Below are positions 1 through 8,189 of a stretch of DNA of 64,000 bases, in pieces. Location of the stretch: assembly GCA_031404015.1 (NCBI GenBank), contig JANNGT010000027.1, positions 1-64,000 on the forward strand, in the 5' to 3' direction. The notes beneath the pieces were generated by a model, which had not been told where the DNA came from, did no database searches, and saw only the letters and a list, made by a program, of their open reading frames with translations. Both the position numbers and the translations under genes were made by a program. Origin of the DNA: RPQJ01 sp031404015 (GTDB lineage: Bacteria; Pseudomonadota; Gammaproteobacteria; Steroidobacterales; Steroidobacteraceae). The number at the start of each line of letters is the position of its first letter. The stretch's first letter is position 1.

Positions 1-331
1 CGATCCATTTGCTTAATGTATCGAGCTTGTCGAGGTGATCCTTCACGAAGGTATCGCCCAGGTGACGCGCGGCGTAATCGTAAATATAGGCTTCGATTGC
101 CATGGCAGAAAAGACAACTACGATCAGGGCTGATTTCGCCATTTTTATTTCAGTTGAATTTATTTCTTTTTTGAGCAATATTTTTTCATCTTCCCCTCTG
201 GTTTTTTCAAGTTTTTGCCCGAGCTTTTTCAGCTGAAGCTCACGACTTGTCGTTTTTTTATGATTTTCCTTTGCTACGCTTGAAAATAGGTGAATGATAG
301 ATGTCCGCGTATTGGAAGTTACTTTTTTCAT
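1..331 (-). CDS. Hypothetical membrane protein, C-terminus beyond left edge
   Basis: A reading frame runs leftward from an ATG at 331 and is still open at base 1, giving at least 110 residues. It starts MKKVTSNTRTS, continues with a lysine/glutamate-rich stretch likely to be helical or coiled coil (about residues 25-60), then has one hydrophobic segment (SALIVVVFSAMAIEAYIY, about residues 68-85), followed by HLGDTFVKDHLDKLD. This suggests a cytoplasmic charged region followed by a membrane anchor. The low GC content differs sharply from everything beyond 2.1 kb. No family is recognised. The gene probably belongs to the foreign left-end fragment. Confidence 0.5.
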   Translation of the reverse strand, partial: MKKVTSNTRTSIIHLFSSVAKENHKKTTSRELQLKKLGQKLEKTRGEDEKILLKKEINSTEIKMAKSALIVVVFSAMAIEAYIYDYAARHLGDTFVKDHLDKLDTLSKWI

Positions 332-717
332 GGATATATGCCGTTTTTTCATTTACAGGTACCCGTCCTTGGTGGGCGGGGGAAATGGACAAGAGTATTT
401 TACTCCATCATTTATCGTTCACATAGAGAAATGCAACGGCAAATGTTTTTCATGTTTCATTTTGTTTCATGGAGGGTCAGCCTTTATAATAAAAAGAAGT
501 TTGAAGAGCTCCGAGATTTTACAAAATCTCGGAGCTCTTGCTTTCACCGTTTTATTTATGAGCAATGAACCGTTCGGGAGGTTCGAGAATTATTTGTGGT
601 GTAGCCCGATATTCTTAATGTAAGCGCCGATTAGGTGTTCAGTACTAATGCCGCTGGCGTGGGGAACTTTTTTGTAAGGCACCACGTCACTCCCCTGCAC
701 GAACTTGGAGGTGCACC
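332..717. other. AT-rich stretch without a convincing gene
   Basis: Short plus-strand frames exist here, but their residue composition does not look like a protein and none has a ribosome binding site of note. The only clear structure is the inverted repeat at 504-539. The leftward gene starting at 331 probably has its promoter here. Confidence 0.5.
504..539. repeat. Perfect 17-bp inverted repeat
   Basis: AAGAGCTCCGAGATTTT at 504-520 is followed after two bases by its exact reverse complement at 523-539. The RNA would form a very stable hairpin with A/T-rich apex. There is no clean T-run after it, so it is either an unusual bidirectional terminator between neighbouring genes or a palindromic repeat. 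Confidence 0.6.
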
Positions 718-756
718 AAGAAAATTAAAACCAACTCAATTCTTATTTTATTTGGC

Positions 757-1668
757 GTGATCGCGCTTGTGCTGATCGCCTGTCTTCCGCTCGCTGTGCT
801 TGCCGCGCCGCTATGGCGACAGGATCGACCTGCGCCGATCGACTCTGCGGCGACGGTCCAGGCAATCGTCACGCAGACGATCGTCGCCTGGACTCAGAAC
901 GCGCCCACACAGACGCCCATCCCCGCCACTGCGACTTCGGTGCCTGCTACGAATACGCCTGTCCCGACGAACACGCCTCTTCCTACAGCGACAACTGTTT
1001 CGTATTGCGATTGGGTTACCTTCATCAAGGACGTTTCCATCCCGGATGGAACCAAACTCATTGCGGGCGAGACCTTTACCAAGACCTGGCGCTTGAAGAA
1101 CCGCGGCACCTGCACATGGACATCAGACTACATGCTGGTCTTCACCAGCGGTGTGCAGATGGGCGGCACGACCGCCGTTCGCCTGCCTGGTAACGTGGCA
1201 CCCGGTCAAACTGTGGATGTCTCTGTCACGCTGACGGCGCCAGTCAACCGCGGTCAATATACAAGTTATTGGATGTTACGAAATCCCTCCGGCGTCCTGT
1301 TCGGTTTCGGTGACAATGCCAACAAGGCTTTCTATGTGGATATTAAAACCGAAGACCTGCCGCATGGCACAGTCACGGGCAACTTCCATTACCCAAGCGA
1401 GTTCAACCCGCCGCTGGTGCTGTACTTTGAAAATGCGGTCACTGGCGAGACCATCGAGTTCTCGATCCCTCAAAGCAGCCCGACCTATAGTGTCCTGCTC
1501 CCCAATGGAACCTACTACGCCTATGCCTGGGCGCCTAATTACAATCTGCAGGGCGCGTACGTGAATGAAAGCCTCACCATGAAGCCCTTTGTGGTGAAAG
1601 GCGGACAAACCACCTACAGCATCAACCTCACCGACTGGAGCCCCTATCCGCACAGCCGGGGGCAATAG
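757..1668 (+). CDS. Lipoprotein-like protein with NBR1-type Ig domain
   Basis: The frame encodes a hydrophobic N-terminus with a lipobox-like LIAC, a Thr/Pro-rich linker with T-P repeats (about residues 38-80), then an Ig-like domain of the NBR1 'four-tryptophan' type (about 83-190: TFTKTWRLKNRGTCTW, APGQTVDVSV, YTSYWMLRNP) and a C-terminal beta-rich region of about 100 residues. This architecture is common in Chloroflexota surface proteins. The GTG at 757 is the first usable start, but the frame stays open and protein-like upstream to about 718 (KKIKTNSILILFG), where an ATG would be expected and is absent. The true start may have been lost at a sequence join. Confidence 0.7.
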   Translation: MIALVLIACLPLAVLAAPLWRQDRPAPIDSAATVQAIVTQTIVAWTQNAPTQTPIPATATSVPATNTPVPTNTPLPTATTVSYCDWVTFIKDVSIPDGTKLIAGETFTKTWRLKNRGTCTWTSDYMLVFTSGVQMGGTTAVRLPGNVAPGQTVDVSVTLTAPVNRGQYTSYWMLRNPSGVLFGFGDNANKAFYVDIKTEDLPHGTVTGNFHYPSEFNPPLVLYFENAVTGETIEFSIPQSSPTYSVLLPNGTYYAYAWAPNYNLQGAYVNESLTMKPFVVKGGQTTYSINLTDWSPYPHSRGQ

Positions 1669-1671
1669 ATC

Positions 1672-1702
1672 AAAAGAGCGACTCAACCGAGTCGCTCTTT
1701 TT
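1672..1702. terminator. Bidirectional intrinsic terminator
   Basis: AAAAGAGCGACTC (1672-1684), loop AACC, and the complementary arm 1689-1701 form a 13-bp hairpin. It is flanked by A-run and T-run, so it works in both directions. It lies between two convergent genes, the Ig-domain protein and the phosphatase fragment. Confidence 0.85.
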
Positions 1703-1720
1703 GATTCCTTGTGAAGGTAT

Positions 1721-2118
1721 CTATACTTCATAAGAGTAAAGGATCGTTTCCATCTCTTGCGGGGTCAAGCCGCCATGATGACCGTAAAAGTTCATCTCGA
1801 ATTTATCCTTTTCATACCACCACACGGACTCATGGCGATAGGGCAGGATCACCAAATTCCCGACACGTTCCCGAAAACGGGACGAGACCTCCGCGCCGAA
1901 ATAACCCTCATTGATTAACGCCTCTGTCTTAACGACGTCTGCCTTGCCTTCAAGATGCTTTGTCAGCAGGGCTTGCGCCTCCTCCAGCATTTCAGCCTTG
2001 ATATACAGAAACATATCGCGCGCCGAACCCGCCGGGACAAGCAGTTGACCCTGGCGATTCGTTTTGATGAATCGCTCAAAGCCCCGCAAGCGCGGGTCGG
2101 TGTTCAAATAAATCGTCG
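1721..2118 (-). CDS. Alkaline phosphatase superfamily protein, C-terminal fragment
   Basis: About 130 residues of the C-terminus of a type I phosphodiesterase / alkaline-phosphatase-superfamily protein of the kind found in Chloroflexota. Recognisable pieces are YLNTDPR near the upstream end, RVGNLVILPY, ESVWWYEK and the terminal GHHGGLTPQEM, whose histidines would belong to the metal site. The upstream catalytic part is missing because the frame runs straight into gspL sequence at about 2113-2123. No start codon exists within this fragment apart from chance ones. It is a truncated gene caused by the join, not a natural short protein. Confidence 0.6.
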
Positions 2119-2130
2119 TCTGCTGCCGGT
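2105..2130. other. Probable chimeric junction
   Basis: On the minus strand two unrelated reading frames meet here. The proteobacterial GspL frame reads ESSLIPAADDD up to about 2118 and then becomes meaningless, while the phosphatase frame becomes meaningful from TTIYLNTDPR onward. Base composition changes at the same place. The short GACGACG repeat at the meeting point would suit a microhomology misjoin. No transposase, integrase, tRNA or target duplication is visible. Confidence 0.7.
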
Positions 2131-2552
2131 ATCAAGGAGGATTCAGCAAACACCGCGTCGGGCCGGATGCCTGCGGCTTCCCAGGCGGCCTGCCAGCGCT
2201 CGAGCGCCGAGCGCGCGATGATCGCAACCGGCGTCGCGCTCGAAGCAGCGTCGCGCGCGCCGACGGCAAAGTGCAGGTTTTCGAGGTCTGAGGCCAGGTG
2301 TTCTTCGAGCGCGAAGGGCACGGCCTGTGCAATGCGGGCAGCGCCGCGCACTGGCGGCAGGTCGGGGCGGGCCAGCGTGACGTCAGCGGCGGGCAGCACG
2401 ACGACCGTGCGGCGTCCCTGCGAGAGGGAGAGTGCGTCGGCGATCGGACCGCTCTGCACGTTGCCCGAGCGGGCCCCGTTCGCGTCGACGATCAACCACG
2501 ACGCAGGTGCGTCGGAGGACGCCCGGAGACGGATCACCAGGGTTTCAGTCAT
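2115..2552 (-). CDS. gspL: Type II secretion protein GspL, N-terminal fragment
   Basis: GspL is the inner-membrane assembly-platform protein whose actin-like cytoplasmic domain binds the GspE ATPase. The ATG at 2552 follows the gspK stop by four bases. About 140 residues of the cytoplasmic domain are present: TLVIRLRASSD at the start, then RTVVVLPAADVTLARPDLPP and VPFALEEHLASDLENLHFA, typical of GspL. The membrane segment and periplasmic ferredoxin-like domain are missing because the sequence switches to foreign DNA near 2115. The truncation should be treated as an artefact until checked. Confidence 0.85.
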
Positions 2553-2556
2553 ACGG

Positions 2557-3513
2557 TCATTCGGCTCCGAAACTGCGCAGAACAGGCCGCACCGTTCCGG
2601 TCCCGCCGCGCGCGAGGAGACTGTACAGGGTGAACTGGGTAGTGCCAATAGTGACCCATACGGTCGCGCGGAAGTAAGTGCTTGATTCCGAAAGTGTGTC
2701 CTTGATCTGGTCGTAGTCCGCCTGCCCGAACGTGCCGCGCAGGTCGTCCAGCGTCGGGAAGCAAGCGGTCTTGCGTCGGTTGCCCAGGTCTTCCGGGTTC
2801 AGGCTGAACTGTCGCTGCGTCTCGGACAACGAATCGAGCACGACGCCCGACGCGGTGCACACGTTGAGCTTGGTACCGACGGGCAGGGCCGCCACGTAGG
2901 GCGCGAGCCGTCGGAAACGGTCCGCGCCGAACTCCGGCAGCACCAGGAGTTCGGAAGCGCGCGTGATGGGCATGTTGGCCGCAAGGTGCGGCGGATCGAT
3001 GCCCGTGTACACCGTGTCCTCTGCGCCGTCCGGAAACCCTGGCTGGATGTCGGCATCCACCCAGTCCGCCATGGCCGCAGCCCAGGTCGGCTCGATTTCG
3101 AGCAGCGAAAGAATCCGCTCGAGCTGCTTGACGGCTTTCTCGTTGGTGGTGCCGTCTGCGAACACGAGGTTGTTGATGTTGAAGCGGCCCTGCAGGTCTT
3201 CCAGCCGGCCTTCGACGATGCCGACGCCTTCGTCGATCGGCAATGGCGGCAACGCCCTCGCCCACACTTCGCCGAGGTGGTCGGTCTGCGATTCCTGCGC
3301 ATCCTGCCGCAGGATGTCTGCGGCCCACGCTTCGGCGCCGAGCGCGACCTGGAAACCCTGGTCCAGCGCAAAGATGTTCGCGCTGCGCCGCTGGTCCACC
3401 ATGCCGCGAAAGGTGACGTTGACCGCAAGGATCGTCGCGAGCGCCACGATGAGCACCGCCATGATCAACGCAACGCCCCGCTGGCGCGCACGCAATGCAG
3501 GCTGCGAGCGCAT
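2557..3513 (-). CDS. gspK: Type II secretion minor pseudopilin GspK
   Basis: GspK is the large minor pseudopilin that caps the pseudopilus tip together with GspI and GspJ. The ATG at 3513 gives 318 residues. The N-terminus has the short basic leader and hydrophobic helix (RGVALIMAVLIVALATILAV), where the usual Glu+5 of pseudopilins is absent, as is characteristic for GspK. The saposin-like alpha domain follows, with FNINNLVFADG and PGFPDGAEDTVY. The start overlaps the gspJ stop by one base, indicating translational coupling. Confidence 0.93.
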   Translation of the reverse strand: MRSQPALRARQRGVALIMAVLIVALATILAVNVTFRGMVDQRRSANIFALDQGFQVALGAEAWAADILRQDAQESQTDHLGEVWARALPPLPIDEGVGIVEGRLEDLQGRFNINNLVFADGTTNEKAVKQLERILSLLEIEPTWAAAMADWVDADIQPGFPDGAEDTVYTGIDPPHLAANMPITRASELLVLPEFGADRFRRLAPYVAALPVGTKLNVCTASGVVLDSLSETQRQFSLNPEDLGNRRKTACFPTLDDLRGTFGQADYDQIKDTLSESSTYFRATVWVTIGTTQFTLYSLLARGGTGTVRPVLRSFGAE

Positions 3514-4163
3514 CAGCCGGCCACCTCGATGACGCGCCGGATCTGGCCCCAGTCTTCGAGGTCGAGCGTGACTTCGACCGCGCCCGGACGCAGCCGCTGC
3601 TGTTGGAGCGGATTGCCGCCGGGTTCGGGCCAGCGGTCGACCCATTCCTGCGAGGGCGCGAGGAAGCGGAACGTGACCGAGCGCACCCCACTCAGCAGCC
3701 TTACGCGCACCGGCTCCGACGCCTGCGTGCGATCGAGCACGCGCCAGTAGTCACGCCACAGGCCGTCCTGGTCGAGCCGGTACGCGACCCGCTGCAGCGT
3801 GGGTCGCGGGAGTCCGGCCGTGTTGGGCCAGCCTGCGCGCGTGAACTCGATCTTGTACTCGATGGCTTCACCCGCGATGAGCGCCGGGATGCGCTGGTCG
3901 CCGATGGGCTCGCGGATCGAGCGTGGCTCGATCTGCGTGAGGTCCTGCGTCAGCGTCTGCACGGCTCGCTGCACCTCCCGGATGCGTTCGAGGCGTGTCT
4001 GCTGGTATTCGGTCTGCTTCTGCAACTGCGTGTAGCCGGAGAGCGCCATCACGCCGACGAAGGCAAAGATGGCAATGGCGACGAGCACTTCGAGCAGCGT
4101 GAATCCGCGCTGCCAGCGCGTCGTCGTCGCGCCCAGGGGACTACGTGGAGGCAGCGCGCTCAT
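3513..4163 (-). CDS. gspJ: Type II secretion minor pseudopilin GspJ
   Basis: A 216-residue minor pseudopilin with a prepilin peptidase site, QRG/FTLLEVLVAIAIFAFV, including Glu+5. The body matches GspJ (RLERIREVQRAVQTLTQDL, then RPTLQRVAYRLDQDGLWRDYW). The start was chosen at the ATG at 4163, which overlaps the gspI stop. A longer in-frame extension upstream has no ribosome binding site and covers gspI. GspJ forms the tip complex with GspI and GspK in the periplasm after cleavage and N-methylation by GspO, which is not in this window. Confidence 0.93.
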   Translation of the reverse strand: MSALPPRSPLGATTTRWQRGFTLLEVLVAIAIFAFVGVMALSGYTQLQKQTEYQQTRLERIREVQRAVQTLTQDLTQIEPRSIREPIGDQRIPALIAGEAIEYKIEFTRAGWPNTAGLPRPTLQRVAYRLDQDGLWRDYWRVLDRTQASEPVRVRLLSGVRSVTFRFLAPSQEWVDRWPEPGGNPLQQQRLRPGAVEVTLDLEDWGQIRRVIEVAG

Positions 4164-4738
4164 TCGACTTCCGGCTGCTCGGAGGGCGGTATGTCGGGTT
4201 CGCCCACCGGTGGCGTAACGACCTCGCCGGGCGTGTCGCCGGTGTTCTGGCCGGTATCTTCTTCGGTCCCGCCGCCCGTGCCCGGCGCTCCGGCGCCCGC
4301 CCATTGCAGCGGAGCGCTGCCGCCCGCACCGCCCGTCGCCGTGCCATAAAAACCCGAGACCGTGGCAAGCGAGGTGCCTTCCGGGGCGTCCACGCGCCGC
4401 ACGGCGATGTCCATGCGCCGCAGGCTCGCGACTGCGGTCTGCGTCACCTTCATCGACCATTGCCATTGCTGGCTCGCGAACTCGACCCGTCCCGTTGATT
4501 CGGCGACGTCGGGCGGGGCCGGCTGCAGGCGGCGCTCCGTGAGCACGTTCAAGCCGATCCAGTGCGCGAGCGTCTTGTCGCGCAGATACACGCCATTGCG
4601 CGCCGACTGCGTGACGGCCTGGATCGCCGCGATCATGCCGAGCGCGACGATCACGAGCGCGGCCAGCACTTCGATCAGCGTGAAGCCGCGGTTTGCCGCA
4701 GCGTGCCCGAGGCGCCGTCGTCGCACCCTGCCACTCAT
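4160..4738 (-). CDS. gspI: Type II secretion minor pseudopilin GspI
   Basis: 192 residues with the prepilin motif NRG/FTLIEVLAALVIVALGM (Glu+5 present) and the GspI-typical LAHWIGLNVLTERRL. The last 50 residues are an unusual low-complexity tail rich in Gly, Pro, Thr and Glu (GTGGGTEEDTGQNTGDTPG), longer than the usual GspI of about 120-130 residues. This acidic tail is probably disordered and surface exposed. Start and stop codons overlap with gspH and gspJ (ATGA), so the block is one transcription unit. Confidence 0.92.
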   Translation of the reverse strand: MSGRVRRRRLGHAAANRGFTLIEVLAALVIVALGMIAAIQAVTQSARNGVYLRDKTLAHWIGLNVLTERRLQPAPPDVAESTGRVEFASQQWQWSMKVTQTAVASLRRMDIAVRRVDAPEGTSLATVSGFYGTATGGAGGSAPLQWAGAGAPGTGGGTEEDTGQNTGDTPGEVVTPPVGEPDIPPSEQPEVE

Positions 4739-5286
4739 CGGCGGTTCTCCCGCACGTCGTCGTGGACTTCGATCTTGCCCTCGAGCGTGCCACTCACGCG
4801 GCGCTTCTCTTCGGTGCCATCGCGGGCGAGCAGGAGGTCGAACGGAACGAGTTCGCCCGACGCTTGCAACACCACTTGCGGCAGGATGGGATCGCGCTCG
4901 GTGGCAGGCTGGCGCGGCTTCAATTGCACGTTACGGTCTTCGAGGCGCAAGGCGAGGCGCAGGCCGTCCGGCAGCCCGCGCGCGCGCAGGAGGGGATCGT
5001 TCTCGACTGCGCGCCACCGCTCGACGCGGCCGTCGTATTCGAGAAACTCGTAGCCCGTTTCGTCGACGCGCATGCCGATGTCGCGGCTTTGCAGCACCGC
5101 GTCTTCACGGGTCTGCAGCAGGATGGCCTGCAGCCGGTCGGCTTCGCGCTGCATCTCGTGATCGCCGCCGAGCACGTTGACCGAAATCACGGCCATCGAC
5201 GTGAGGATGCCGATGATCACGACGACCACGAGCACTTCGAGCAGGGTGAACCCTGCCACGCGGCGGGCAGCCGTCAAGCACGTCAC
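4735..5286 (-). CDS. gspH: Type II secretion minor pseudopilin GspH
   Basis: Minor pseudopilin with cleavage site AG/FTLLEVLVVVVIIGIL (Glu+5), followed by a beta-rich globular domain (EADRLQAILLQTREDAVLQ, GYEFLEYDGRVERW, LPQVVLQASGELVPFDL). I chose the GTG at 5286 because it lies four bases after the gspG stop and gives a normal short leader. An ATG at 5349 would extend the protein through the end of gspG. The length of about 183 residues fits GspH. Confidence 0.88.
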   Translation of the reverse strand: MTCLTAARRVAGFTLLEVLVVVVIIGILTSMAVISVNVLGGDHEMQREADRLQAILLQTREDAVLQSRDIGMRVDETGYEFLEYDGRVERWRAVENDPLLRARGLPDGLRLALRLEDRNVQLKPRQPATERDPILPQVVLQASGELVPFDLLLARDGTEEKRRVSGTLEGKIEVHDDVRENRR

Positions 5287-5290
5287 GACG

Positions 5291-5740
5291 TTATTCGATG
5301 TTCCAGTTGCCGATGTCGGCATCGTTACCTTCGCCGCCGGGCTGGCCATCGGCGCCGAGCGTGTAGAGGTCGAAGTCGCCGCGCGTGCCCGGGGCGATGT
5401 AGGCGTAATCGTTGCCCCACGGATCTTTTTTCATGCCGTCGATGTAGCCGCCGTCCTTCCAGTTCTTGATGTTCGGATCGGCGGGCCGCGTAACCAGCGA
5501 CGGCAAGCCCTGCTCGGTGCTCGGGTAGCGGAAGTTGTCCATGCGGTACAGGTTGAGCGCCGTCTCGTAAGCGCGGATGTCCTGCTTCGCCTTGGTCACG
5601 CGTGCGTCGTCGATGCGACGGATCACGTTCGGTGCGACCAGCGCCGCGAGGATGCCGAGGATCACGACGACGACCATGATCTCGATGAGCGTGAAGCCGC
5701 GCGCGCGGCGCCAAAGGTTGCGGGAGCCGATAAATGTCAT
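5291..5740 (-). CDS. gspG: Type II secretion major pseudopilin GspG
   Basis: The major subunit of the periplasmic pseudopilus. ATG at 5740 gives 149 residues with leader RRARG/FTLIEIMVVVVILGILAALV and the conserved GspG body KAKQDIRAYETALNLY, then STEQGLPSLV, KKDPWGNDYAY and LYTLGADGQPGGEGNDADI, which carries the calcium-binding loop. It is the first gene of the minus-strand block. gspC, D, E and F, which usually precede gspG, are not here. The 70-bp gap to the divergent rhombosortase gene must hold the promoter. Confidence 0.96.
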   Translation of the reverse strand: MTFIGSRNLWRRARGFTLIEIMVVVVILGILAALVAPNVIRRIDDARVTKAKQDIRAYETALNLYRMDNFRYPSTEQGLPSLVTRPADPNIKNWKDGGYIDGMKKDPWGNDYAYIAPGTRGDFDLYTLGADGQPGGEGNDADIGNWNIE

Positions 5741-5810
5741 GTGGAGTGCCGTGGTTGACGGTAAATTCGACTGATCATAGCAAACCCCTGCTGCTGGAAC
5801 CGGCACGCGC

Positions 5811-6485
5811 GTGAACCTGGGACGACTCTCGCAACTGGCGCGGCTCGACGCTGTGGCGTGGCGCGCACCTTTCGTGCTGGCACTGGTGCTGGTCGCGATG
5901 CAATGGCTGTCCGGTGTGCTGCCTGCGACGATGCCCTACGATCGCTCGGGTGTACTGACGGGCCATCAATTCCATCGCCTGCTCACCGGTCACCTCGTTC
6001 ACCACGACTGGGTCCACCTCGCCTGGAACCTCGCCGGGCTTGCACTCGTCGGCTGGCTGTTCGCACGGGATTTCGTCCTGCGCGACTGGGGCGTCATCCT
6101 CATCGCTTCGACCATCGCGATCGACGTCGGGTTCCTCGTATTCACACCGCAGCTTGCCTGGTACGTCGGCTTCTCCGGGGTCCTGCATGGACTGATGGCA
6201 GCCGGCCTGTGCGCGTGGTTGTGGCGCACCCCCGACGCCATCACGGTTTTCGTCGCCCTCGTCTTCGCGCTGAAGCTCGGTTGGGAGCATTTCATGGGCC
6301 CGTTGCCGTTCACGGCCGAAACGCTGGACGTGCCCGTCATCCATGCGGCGCACACGTATGGCGCTCTTGGCGGGACGGTCGCGGCGCTGTGGCTGTTGTG
6401 GCGCAGGCGCGCCGTCGCTGGCCGCTATAATCCGCCAGACAACGAATCCGGCCGCAGTGCGGCCAGCAGGGGAAACCGGCGATGA
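5811..6485 (+). CDS. rrtA: Rhombosortase, rhomboid-family intramembrane protease
   Basis: A 224-residue protein with about six hydrophobic segments and rhomboid active-site motifs: GFSGVLHG (catalytic Ser, about residue 124) and HAAHTYGALGG (catalytic His). The short form with these motifs is rhombosortase, which cleaves the C-terminal GlyGly-CTERM anchor of proteins exported by the type II system. Its position next to gspG-L supports that role. The start is a GTG at 5811. The last residues overlap the fabD start (ATGA). Client proteins with a GlyGly-CTERM tail were not seen in this window. Confidence 0.85.
   Translation: MNLGRLSQLARLDAVAWRAPFVLALVLVAMQWLSGVLPATMPYDRSGVLTGHQFHRLLTGHLVHHDWVHLAWNLAGLALVGWLFARDFVLRDWGVILIASTIAIDVGFLVFTPQLAWYVGFSGVLHGLMAAGLCAWLWRTPDAITVFVALVFALKLGWEHFMGPLPFTAETLDVPVIHAAHTYGALGGTVAALWLLWRRRAVAGRYNPPDNESGRSAASRGNRR
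6426..6431 (+). promoter_or_regulatory. Possible -10 element ahead of fabD
   Basis: A perfect TATAAT lies inside the 3' end of rrtA, 50 bases before the fabD start. No good -35 hexamer is found at the correct distance. It could provide an internal promoter for the fab operon independent of rrtA. Confidence 0.35.
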
Positions 6486-7429
6486 CATTGGCGTTCGTGT
6501 TCCCGGGGCAAGGCTCCCAATCGGTTGGCATGCTCGCGGAACTCGGTGCCGCCGAGCCCGTGGTGCGTGCGACGTTTGCCGAGGCGAGCGAGGTGGTGGG
6601 CTACGACTTGTGGTCGCTGTGCCAGGACGGTCCGGAGTCCGACCTGGGCTCCACCGAACGCACGCAGCCGGCGATGCTGGCAGCCGGGGTTGCGACGTGG
6701 CGGGTGTGGGTGGGTCGAGGCGGACCCCAGCCCGTGACGATGGCCGGACACAGCCTCGGCGAATACACGGCGCTGGTGTGTTCCGAGGCCATGGACTTCA
6801 AGACCGCCATAGACGTCGTCCGCTTCCGCGGCCAGGTGATGCAGCAGGCCGTGCCGGTCGGGCAGGGTGCGATGGCGGCAATACTCGGCCTGGAGGATAC
6901 GGAACTCGCCGCTGCGTGTGCCGAGGCGGCGCAGGGCGAAGTGGTCGAGCAAGTCAATTTCAACGCCCCCGGCCAGGTCGTCATCGCAGGCCATGCAGCT
7001 GCGGTCGGCCGCGCGATCGAAGCCGCGAAAGCTCGCGGCGCCAAGCGTGCGGTGCTGTTGCCCGTGAGCGTGCCGTCGCACAGCAGCCTGATGCTCGATG
7101 CCGCTGAACGCCTGGCCGAAAAACTTGCGACCGTCGACGTGCGCATGCCGAACGTGCCCGCGGTTTACACCGTCGACGTGCGCACCCACGCATCGCCGGA
7201 CGGCATTCGCCAATCGCTGAAAGAGCAGTTGTTCAAGCCCGTGCGCTGGGCGGACACCGTCCGCGCGATGCTTGCGGGCGGCGCGACCACGTTCGTCGAA
7301 TGCGGCCCAGGCAAGGTGCTCACGTCCCTCAACCGCCGTATCGAACGCAAGCCGGAGTTCAAGCTGCTCGCGCTCGAGGACACGGCATCGATCACGGCGG
7401 CGCTCGCCGCATGCGGAGTACAGGCATGA
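6482..7429 (+). CDS. fabD: Malonyl-CoA:ACP transacylase FabD
   Basis: Transfers malonyl from CoA to acyl carrier protein to supply elongation units. The 315-residue protein has FVFPGQGSQSVGM at the N-terminus, the nucleophile motif GHSLGEYTAL (Ser about residue 91), VNFNAPGQVVIAG, VSVPSHSSLM with the catalytic His, and the C-terminal ECGPGKVL. Length matches the family (about 310). ATG at 6482 overlaps the rrtA stop. plsX and fabH, usual upstream partners in Gammaproteobacteria, are absent. Confidence 0.97.
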   Translation: MTLAFVFPGQGSQSVGMLAELGAAEPVVRATFAEASEVVGYDLWSLCQDGPESDLGSTERTQPAMLAAGVATWRVWVGRGGPQPVTMAGHSLGEYTALVCSEAMDFKTAIDVVRFRGQVMQQAVPVGQGAMAAILGLEDTELAAACAEAAQGEVVEQVNFNAPGQVVIAGHAAAVGRAIEAAKARGAKRAVLLPVSVPSHSSLMLDAAERLAEKLATVDVRMPNVPAVYTVDVRTHASPDGIRQSLKEQLFKPVRWADTVRAMLAGGATTFVECGPGKVLTSLNRRIERKPEFKLLALEDTASITAALAACGVQA

Positions 7430-8172
7430 CGACGCTTGCCGGAGAGTTCGCGCTGGTCACCGGAGCCACCCGCGGCATTGGCCGCGCCATCGCCATGGAA
7501 CTCGGCAGGCGCGGCGCCAACGTCGTCGGCACCGCCACGAGCGAGGCCGGCGCGCAGGCGATCGATGCCTACCTGAAAGAAGCGGGCATGACCGGTCGCG
7601 GCGTCGTGCTGAACGTGGCGGAGGCGGGGGGTGTGGAGACCTGCTTCAAATCCATCGAGTCCGCCGATGGCACGCCATCCATCCTGGTCAACAACGCGGG
7701 TATCACCCGCGACGGGCTGCTCATGCGCATGAGCGCCGATGACTGGCAGGCCGTCATCGAGACCGACCTGAGTTCGGTGTATCGCACCTGCAAGGCCGTC
7801 ATGCGCGGGATGATGAAAGCGCGCAAGGGTCGTATCGTGAACATCGCTTCCGTGATCGGGGTCATGGGCAATGCGGGCCAGAGCAACTACGCAGCGGCCA
7901 AGGCCGGCATGATCGGCTTCAGCAAAAGCCTCGCGCGCGAGGTGGGCTCGCGCAACATCACGGTCAACGTGGTGGCGCCGGGCTTTATCGTTACGGACAT
8001 GACGCACGCGCTCGGCGAGGCGCAGAAAACCGCGCTGCTGGGCCAGGTTCCACTGGGCCGGCTGGGTTCGCCCGAAGACGTCGCGGCGGCCGTGGCGTTC
8101 CTGGCAGGGCCCGAAGCGTCATACATCACCGGTGAAACGCTGCACGTGAATGGCGGCATGTACATGATCTGA
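7426..8172 (+). CDS. fabG: 3-oxoacyl-ACP reductase FabG
   Basis: NADPH-dependent reduction of beta-ketoacyl-ACP in fatty acid elongation. 248 residues with the SDR cofactor motif TGATRGIG, NNAG, the catalytic Ser in ASVIGVMGN, and YAAAKAG (Tyr/Lys). The C-terminus YITGETLHVNGGMYM is characteristic of FabG. The start at 7426 overlaps the fabD stop by ATGA, showing translational coupling. Confidence 0.97.
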   Translation: MTTLAGEFALVTGATRGIGRAIAMELGRRGANVVGTATSEAGAQAIDAYLKEAGMTGRGVVLNVAEAGGVETCFKSIESADGTPSILVNNAGITRDGLLMRMSADDWQAVIETDLSSVYRTCKAVMRGMMKARKGRIVNIASVIGVMGNAGQSNYAAAKAGMIGFSKSLAREVGSRNITVNVVAPGFIVTDMTHALGEAQKTALLGQVPLGRLGSPEDVAAAVAFLAGPEASYITGETLHVNGGMYMI

Positions 8173-8189
8173 TAGGCTTTTTTGGCCAA

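Noticed and set aside
290..623. Overlapping plus-strand ORFs of about 90-110 codons in AT-rich DNA
   Set aside because: Composition is not protein-like, no ribosome site, and the strand opposite carries a better frame ending at base 1.
1..2118. Reading the left end as a horizontally acquired island
   Set aside because: No integrase, transposase, tRNA target or direct repeat; gspL is cut in mid-frame, so an assembly artefact explains it better.
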